Shown here: positions 6,142 to 9,784 of the stretch, in pieces | How positions within the stretch are numbered: position 1 is the stretch's first letter | How the letters are laid out: each line of letters begins with the position of its first letter | NCBI GenBank assembly: GCA_014239895.1 | Contig: JAAZXZ010000166.1 | Location: forward strand, 1-9,784 | DNA from: Flavobacteriaceae bacterium | Lineage (GTDB): Bacteria > Bacteroidota > Bacteroidia > Flavobacteriales > Flavobacteriaceae | Direction of reading: 5' to 3' | DNA: 9,784 nucleotides | Made by a program: the position numbers and the translations under genes | Notes under the pieces: model-generated | Told to the model about the DNA's origin: nothing | Database searches by the model: none | The model's input: the letters and a program-made list of their open reading frames with translations, nothing else

Positions 6142-7272
6142 TTATAATCTTTTATTTAAAATTTTTACCATTTTATTCTTCCAATTTAAAAAATCTCCAT
6201 CTATTATATGCTTTCTAGACTCAGAAATTAGCCATGAATAAAAACCTAAATTATGAATTGAAGCTATTTGTTTTCCCAAAATTTCATTTACGGAAAAAAG
6301 ATGTCTTAAATAAGCTTTTGAATATTCTTTATCAACGTAAGTAATTTCATCATTATCTATTGCTGAAAAATCATCCTTCCATTTATTGTTTTTAATATTA
6401 ATTATTCCTTTCGAAGTAAATAACATACCATTTCTAGCATTTCTTGTAGGCATAACACAGTCAAACATATCTATTCCTAAAGCTATATTCTCTAAAAGAT
6501 TTATTGGTGTTCCAACACCCATAAGATACCTTGGTTTATCTTTAGGTAAGATTTCACATACTATCTCATTCATGGCATACATCTCTTCAGCAGGCTCCCC
6601 TACAGACAACCCTCCTATTGCATTTCCAAATGAATTTGTGTTTGAGATATATTCAGCAGACTGAATCCTAAGGTCTTTATATGTACTGCCTTGGATTATA
6701 GGAAATAAAAACTGCTTATATCCATATCTATCATCTGTTGAATTAAATCTATTGATACATCTATCTAGCCATGTATGTGTCAAATTCATTGATTTTTTTG
6801 CATAATCAAATTCACATGGATAAGCAGGGCATTCATCAAAAGCCATAATTATATCGGCACCAATCAATCTTTGAATATCAATAACTTTTTCAGGTGTAAA
6901 TAGATGAGAACTGCCATCTATATGGCTTCTAAACTCAACACCATTATTAGTTATTTTTCTTTTAGAAGCCAAAGAATAGACTTGATATCCTCCTGAATCT
7001 GTTAAAATATTACTGTTCCAGTTAATAAATTTATGTATTCCTCCAGCCTTCTCTATTATTTCAACTCCAGGTCTTAAATATAAATGATAAGTATTTGATA
7101 AAATTATATCAGCATTTATTTCATTTTTTAATTCCTTTTGGTGAACAGCTTTAACAGTTCCCTGTGTACCTACTGGCATAAAAACAGGAGTTTGAATTTC
7201 CCCATGAGAAGTTTCAATACATCCTGCTCTAGCATTAGTGTTATTATCTGTATTATTAATAGTAAATTTCAT
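6142..7272 (-). CDS. tgt: tRNA-guanine(34) transglycosylase (Tgt), zinc cysteines replaced
   Basis: Exchanges guanine-34 of GUN anticodons for the queuosine precursor preQ1. 376 residues from ATG 7270-7272, start MKFTINNTDNNTNARAG; a TTG start at 7287 would add five hydrophobic residues and is less likely. Catalytic residues are present: Asp92 in LTDSGGYQVYSL, Asp146 in AFDECPAYPC, GGLSVGEP (220-227), MGVGTP (251-256) and the nucleophile Asp271 in MFDCVMPTRNARNG. The bacterial zinc site Cys-x-Cys-x2-Cys...His is altered. Aligning on the conserved YSKAYLRHL segment puts Glu309, Thr311 and Asp314 where E. coli has three Cys, while His340 (SIHNLGFY) remains. The active site is otherwise intact, so the protein is probably functional, perhaps without zinc; I recall the same loss in other flavobacterial Tgt proteins. 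First gene of the minus-strand group, divergent from the transketolase genes. Confidence 0.96.
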   Translation of the reverse strand: MKFTINNTDNNTNARAGCIETSHGEIQTPVFMPVGTQGTVKAVHQKELKNEINADIILSNTYHLYLRPGVEIIEKAGGIHKFINWNSNILTDSGGYQVYSLASKRKITNNGVEFRSHIDGSSHLFTPEKVIDIQRLIGADIIMAFDECPAYPCEFDYAKKSMNLTHTWLDRCINRFNSTDDRYGYKQFLFPIIQGSTYKDLRIQSAEYISNTNSFGNAIGGLSVGEPAEEMYAMNEIVCEILPKDKPRYLMGVGTPINLLENIALGIDMFDCVMPTRNARNGMLFTSKGIINIKNNKWKDDFSAIDNDEITYVDKEYSKAYLRHLFSVNEILGKQIASIHNLGFYSWLISESRKHIIDGDFLNWKNKMVKILNKRL

Positions 7273-7284
7273 AAATATGAAAAA

Positions 7285-7292
7285 CAAATATA
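7285..7292 (-). promoter_or_regulatory. Candidate -7 box for tgt
   Basis: On the minus strand this reads TATATTTG, an exact fit to the Bacteroidota -7 consensus TAnnTTTG. It lies 12 bases upstream of the tgt ATG, so the leader would be very short. No good TTTG -33 box is seen at the expected spacing; a TTG occurs closer in. In such AT-rich sequence the match could be chance. Confidence 0.3.
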
Positions 7293-7348
7293 AATAACAT
7301 TAAGGCAATTAATTCTTAATAAAACTCTAATATTATAAATTTTAAGTT

Positions 7349-7379
7349 TTTGTTAATAAATGAGTTTTAAATAATTTTA
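7349..7379 (+). promoter_or_regulatory. Candidate Bacteroidota-type promoter for the transketolase genes
   Basis: TTTG at 7349-7352, then 19 bases, then TAATTTTA at 7372-7379. This fits the Bacteroidota housekeeping promoter (TTTG near -33, TAnnTTTG near -7), with only the last base of the -7 box off. Transcription would start near 7386, giving a leader of roughly 48 bases before the ATG at 7434. The TTG of the -33 box overlaps the TGTTAATAA word also seen twice upstream of dnaB. Confidence 0.4.
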
Positions 7380-7433
7380 TATTAGGAAAACAAAATTCTA
7401 ATTTAACAAACTCAATACTTATTGTAATTAAGA

Positions 7434-8279
7434 ATGATTGATATTAATCATCTAGAAGCATTAACTACTCAGGTTCGTAGAGATATTCTAAGAATGGTTC
7501 ACAAAGTAAACTCTGGTCATCCGGGAGGATCATTGGGTTGTTCAGAATTTATTGTAACTCTCTTTAATGTTATTATGGAAAGGAATGATGGTTTTGAAAT
7601 GGATGGTCACAATGAAGATATTTTTTTTCTAAGTAATGGACATATTTCACCTGTGTTTTATAGTGTTTTAGCTAGATTAAATTATTTTGATATTTCTGAA
7701 CTTAGTACTTTTCGTTTAATTAATTCCAGGTTACAAGGACATCCTACAACTCATGAAGGACTTCCAGGGGTTAGAGTAGCTTCTGGATCACTAGGTCAAG
7801 GACTCTCTGTAGCTATCGGAGCTGCTCATTCAAAAAAATTAAATAATGATAATAAATTAATCTATAGCCTACATGGTGATGGCGAACTACAGGAAGGTCA
7901 AAATTGGGAGGCTATTATGTATGCTTCAGCAAAAAATATTGATAATATTATTGCTACAATAGATGTTAACGGTCAACAGATTGATGGGAGTACTCCAGAT
8001 GTTATTGATATGGGTAATTTAAAATCTAAATTCGAATCATTTGGATGGGATGTATGTGAAATTAATCAAGGAAATAATATTCAATCAATAATTGATGGAA
8101 TGAATAAAGCTAAATCTAAAACAGGAAAAAACAAACCTGTTTGCGTGCTTTTAAAAACTATTATGGGGAATGGTGTCGACTTTATGATGCATACACATGA
8201 ATGGCATGGTAAGGCTCCAAATGACGAGCAACTTGAAACAGCATTAAACCAAAATCCTGAAACATTAGGTGATTATTAA
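7434..8279 (+). CDS. Transketolase, N-terminal (thiamine-pyrophosphate) subunit
   Basis: One half of a split transketolase, which moves two-carbon units between sugar phosphates in the non-oxidative pentose phosphate pathway. 281 residues covering only the pyrophosphate-binding domain. Seen: HKVNSGHPGGSLG (23-35, His29), LSNGHISPVFYSVL (66-79, His70), QGHPTTHEGLPGV (101-113), GSLGQGLSVAIGAA (118-131), and the ThDP/metal motif from GDG (148-150) to Asn179, with the same 30-residue Asp-Asn spacing as E. coli. THEWHGKAPNDE (254-265) is the end of the active-site region. Position 178 in IDVNGQQIDG is Val, where many transketolases have Asn or Asp before the metal-binding Asn. The second half follows after 7 bases, so the two are surely coexpressed. 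ATG 7434 gives the expected start MIDINHLEALTTQVRRDIL. The split form is common in Bacteroidota and archaea. A sugar-specific variant cannot be excluded. Confidence 0.94.
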   Translation: MIDINHLEALTTQVRRDILRMVHKVNSGHPGGSLGCSEFIVTLFNVIMERNDGFEMDGHNEDIFFLSNGHISPVFYSVLARLNYFDISELSTFRLINSRLQGHPTTHEGLPGVRVASGSLGQGLSVAIGAAHSKKLNNDNKLIYSLHGDGELQEGQNWEAIMYASAKNIDNIIATIDVNGQQIDGSTPDVIDMGNLKSKFESFGWDVCEINQGNNIQSIIDGMNKAKSKTGKNKPVCVLLKTIMGNGVDFMMHTHEWHGKAPNDEQLETALNQNPETLGDY

Positions 8280-8286
8280 ATAGGAA

Positions 8287-9243
8287 ATGAAGATATACGA
8301 ATATTCTGAAAAGAAAGACACAAGAAGTGGGTTTGGAGATGGTTTGACAGAGCTTGGAAAATCAAATCCTAATGTGGTTGCATTATGTGCTGATTTAACT
8401 GGATCCTTAAAAATGAATGAATTCAAAAAAAATCATCCAGAAAGATTTTTTCAAGTTGGAGTTGCGGAAGCAAATATGATTGGGATTGCTGCTGGCTTAA
8501 CAATTGGAGGTAAAATACCATTTACTGGAACTTTTGCTAATTTTTCTACTGGAAGAGTTTACGATCAGATACGCCAATCTATTGCTTATTCTGGTAAAAA
8601 TGTAAAAATTTGCGCTTCACATGCAGGAATAACTCTTGGTGAAGATGGTGCAACCCATCAAATATTAGAAGATATTGGTATGATGAAAATGCTTCCTGGC
8701 ATGACAGTAATTAATACTTGTGATTATAATCAAACTAAAGCAGCCACTATTGCTATTGCTAATTATAAAGGTCCTGTTTATCTTAGGTTTGGCAGACCAA
8801 AAGTTCCTGTATTTACTCCAGGAAATCAAAATTTTGAAATTGGCAAAGCTGTACAACTTCAAGAAGGAGAAGATGTAACTATTGTAGCTACAGGTCATTT
8901 AGTATGGGAAGCTTTAGAAGCAGCTAAAATTTTACATGATAAAGGAATAAGTGCAGATGTTATTAATATTCATACTATAAAACCCTTAGATCAAGAAGTT
9001 ATCATAAAATCAGTAAATAAAACAGGATGTATTGTAACAGCTGAAGAACATAATTTTTTCGGTGGTCTTGGTGAAAGTGTTGCTCGTATATTAGCTTCTA
9101 ATAACCCCTCTCCACAAGAGTTTGTTGCTGTAAATGATACGTTTGGTGAATCAGGAACACCTGCTAAACTAATGGAGAAATATGGTCTTAATGCTGACTC
9201 AATTGTAGTAAACGTAGAGAAAGTGTTAAAAAGAAAAAACTAA
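8287..9243 (+). CDS. Transketolase, C-terminal (pyrimidine-binding) subunit
   Basis: Second half of the split transketolase. It supplies the pyrimidine-binding domain and the C-terminal regulatory-fold domain, and must pair with the upstream protein so that ThDP sits at the interface. 318 residues. Seen: GDGLTELGKSNPNVVALCADL (17-37), the catalytic Glu61 in VGVAEANMIGIAAGL that activates the cofactor, PFTGTFANFSTGRVYDQIRQ (78-97), and SHAGITLGEDGATHQILEDI (111-130, His112 and His124) of the substrate channel. The C domain begins near 185, with DVTIVATGHLVWEAL and VNIHTIKPLD-like strands, then TAEEHNFFGGLGESVA (251-266). It starts at ATG 8287, 7 bases after the first subunit's stop. Its TAA stop at 9241-9243 overlaps the stop of the convergent FKBP gene. 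Confidence 0.94.
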   Translation: MKIYEYSEKKDTRSGFGDGLTELGKSNPNVVALCADLTGSLKMNEFKKNHPERFFQVGVAEANMIGIAAGLTIGGKIPFTGTFANFSTGRVYDQIRQSIAYSGKNVKICASHAGITLGEDGATHQILEDIGMMKMLPGMTVINTCDYNQTKAATIAIANYKGPVYLRFGRPKVPVFTPGNQNFEIGKAVQLQEGEDVTIVATGHLVWEALEAAKILHDKGISADVINIHTIKPLDQEVIIKSVNKTGCIVTAEEHNFFGGLGESVARILASNNPSPQEFVAVNDTFGESGTPAKLMEKYGLNADSIVVNVEKVLKRKN

Positions 9244-9782
9244 TCGTCTCTTGATTCTGTATTATCTGTGTCTAGATAGTTAGGAATTCCATCTCCATCA
9301 GTATCATCATTTGTAGGATCGCCATCACCAATATCATTTGTAGGATCGCCATCACCATCCCTGTCTTCAGTTAAGTCTGAATCTGGTTCTAGATCTTCAT
9401 CAATAGTTAATGTACCATCATCATCATCATCACTATCTACAAAATCTGCATATGGATCATCATCAGTATTATCATTTGTAAGGTCTAAATCTCCATTTAA
9501 ATCCTCTAGATGAGAAGGAACATTATCAAAATCATGATCATTTTCTTCCGATTCCAACAACTTAAACTTAAAAATTAGATTAGAATATACAGGAACAGAT
9601 CCAGCTGCACTAGAATAATATCCCATGCCAGAAGGTAAAAACATAACTCCTATGCCAGGATCAGTATAATCTAAAGTTCCATCGTTATTAATTACAAAGT
9701 CTGTGGCATTATTAAATTCTGGCAGTACTCTTCCCCAACCTGCAATTGTATTCGTTAAATCAAAATCTATAGGTGTTGAAGA
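9240..9782 (-). CDS. FKBP-type peptidyl-prolyl isomerase with Asp-rich C-terminal tail, 5' truncated
   Basis: Prolyl cis-trans isomerase, expected in the cell envelope as a lipoprotein-like protein; its N-terminus and signal are outside the window. The minus-strand frame is open from the window edge to the TAG at 9240-9242, giving 180 residues; an internal Met near 9644 is not the start. Residues 4-77 are the C-terminal part of the FKBP fold: PIDFDLTNTIAGWGRVLPEF, GVMFLPSGMGYYSS (45-58, the counterpart of the usual IPSxLAYG) and SVPVYSNLIFKFKLLE (62-77). Residues 78-180 are a tail rich in Asp, Gly and Asn, with calcium-binding-like repeats DHDFDNVP, DSDDDDDG, DRDGDGDPTND, GDGDPTND and DTDGDGIPNYLDTD, resembling thrombospondin type 3 repeats. 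I recall this FKBP plus tail arrangement in flavobacteria. It is convergent with the transketolase genes and overlaps them by 4 bases. Confidence 0.9.
   Translation of the reverse strand, partial: SSTPIDFDLTNTIAGWGRVLPEFNNATDFVINNDGTLDYTDPGIGVMFLPSGMGYYSSAAGSVPVYSNLIFKFKLLESEENDHDFDNVPSHLEDLNGDLDLTNDNTDDDPYADFVDSDDDDDGTLTIDEDLEPDSDLTEDRDGDGDPTNDIGDGDPTNDDTDGDGIPNYLDTDNTESRDD
9306..9357. repeat. 27-base-period tandem repeat in the FKBP tail
   Basis: A 25-base word runs from 9306 to 9330 and is repeated exactly from 9333 to 9357, with a period of 27 bases (nine codons). It encodes the doubled GDGDPTND unit of the Asp-rich tail. Exact identity at DNA level suggests a recent duplication or slippage. 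A more diverged relative encoding DLTNDNTDD lies near 9470-9490. Confidence 0.8.
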
Positions 9783-9784
9783 AC

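Noticed and set aside
7312..7435. ATTCTTAAT and ATTAAGAAT inverted words flanking the tgt-transketolase gap
   Set aside because: Nine-base words almost wholly A and T, over 100 bases apart, one overlapping a start codon; likely chance.
9306..9357. Possible CRISPR or mobile-element repeat
   Set aside because: Two copies only, in frame and encoding the Asp-rich tail with no spacer-like sequence between them; it is a coding tandem repeat.
1..9784. tRNA, rRNA, riboswitch, defence or mobile elements
   Set aside because: Both strands were read for these and nothing convincing appeared; all sizeable segments are explained by housekeeping genes and short gaps.

Overview
The window is an AT-rich, densely packed stretch of a bacterial chromosome from the Bacteroidota, most probably a marine Flavobacteriia/Flavobacteriales lineage with a compact genome. 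The pointers are: AT-rich codon use, no Shine-Dalgarno boxes before the starts, a transketolase split into two adjacent genes, a queuine tRNA-ribosyltransferase without its zinc cysteines, an FKBP prolyl isomerase with a long Asp-rich C-terminal tail, and family-specific sequences of IF3, DnaB and AccA. No taxon was checked by search, so this is recognition from memory.

Layout. (1) Bases 1-2356, plus strand: a translation operon, thrS (5' end outside the window)-infC-rpmI-rplT, followed a few bases later by a small DUF2007-type protein. (2) Bases 2353-7272, minus strand: transcription order tgt -> LptF/LptG-family permease -> accA -> dnaB. tgt and the permease are 4 bases apart. accA and dnaB each have a leader of about 105-120 bases with inverted or direct repeats. 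(3) Bases 7273-7433: a divergent promoter region between tgt and the transketolase genes. (4) Bases 7434-9243, plus strand: the two transketolase halves, 7 bases apart. (5) Bases 9240-9782, minus strand: the C-terminal part of an FKBP-type peptidyl-prolyl isomerase, cut by the window edge.

The content is housekeeping: tRNA charging, translation initiation and ribosome assembly, queuosine tRNA modification, outer-membrane lipid export, the committed step of fatty-acid synthesis, replication fork unwinding, and the non-oxidative pentose phosphate pathway. I found no mobile element, CRISPR array, tRNA, rRNA, defence system or biosynthetic cluster, and I do not think the window holds an undescribed system. 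The points worth a second look are smaller: three genes with non-ATG starts (infC ATT/ATA, the DUF2007 gene probably CTG, the permease TTG); an SSB-like acidic tail ending in Asp-Leu-Pro-Phe on DnaB; loss of the zinc triad in Tgt; two convergent gene pairs whose stop codons interlock; a hairpin before rplT that could be an autoregulatory site; and a repeat-rich dnaB leader. No gap between genes exceeds about 160 bases.
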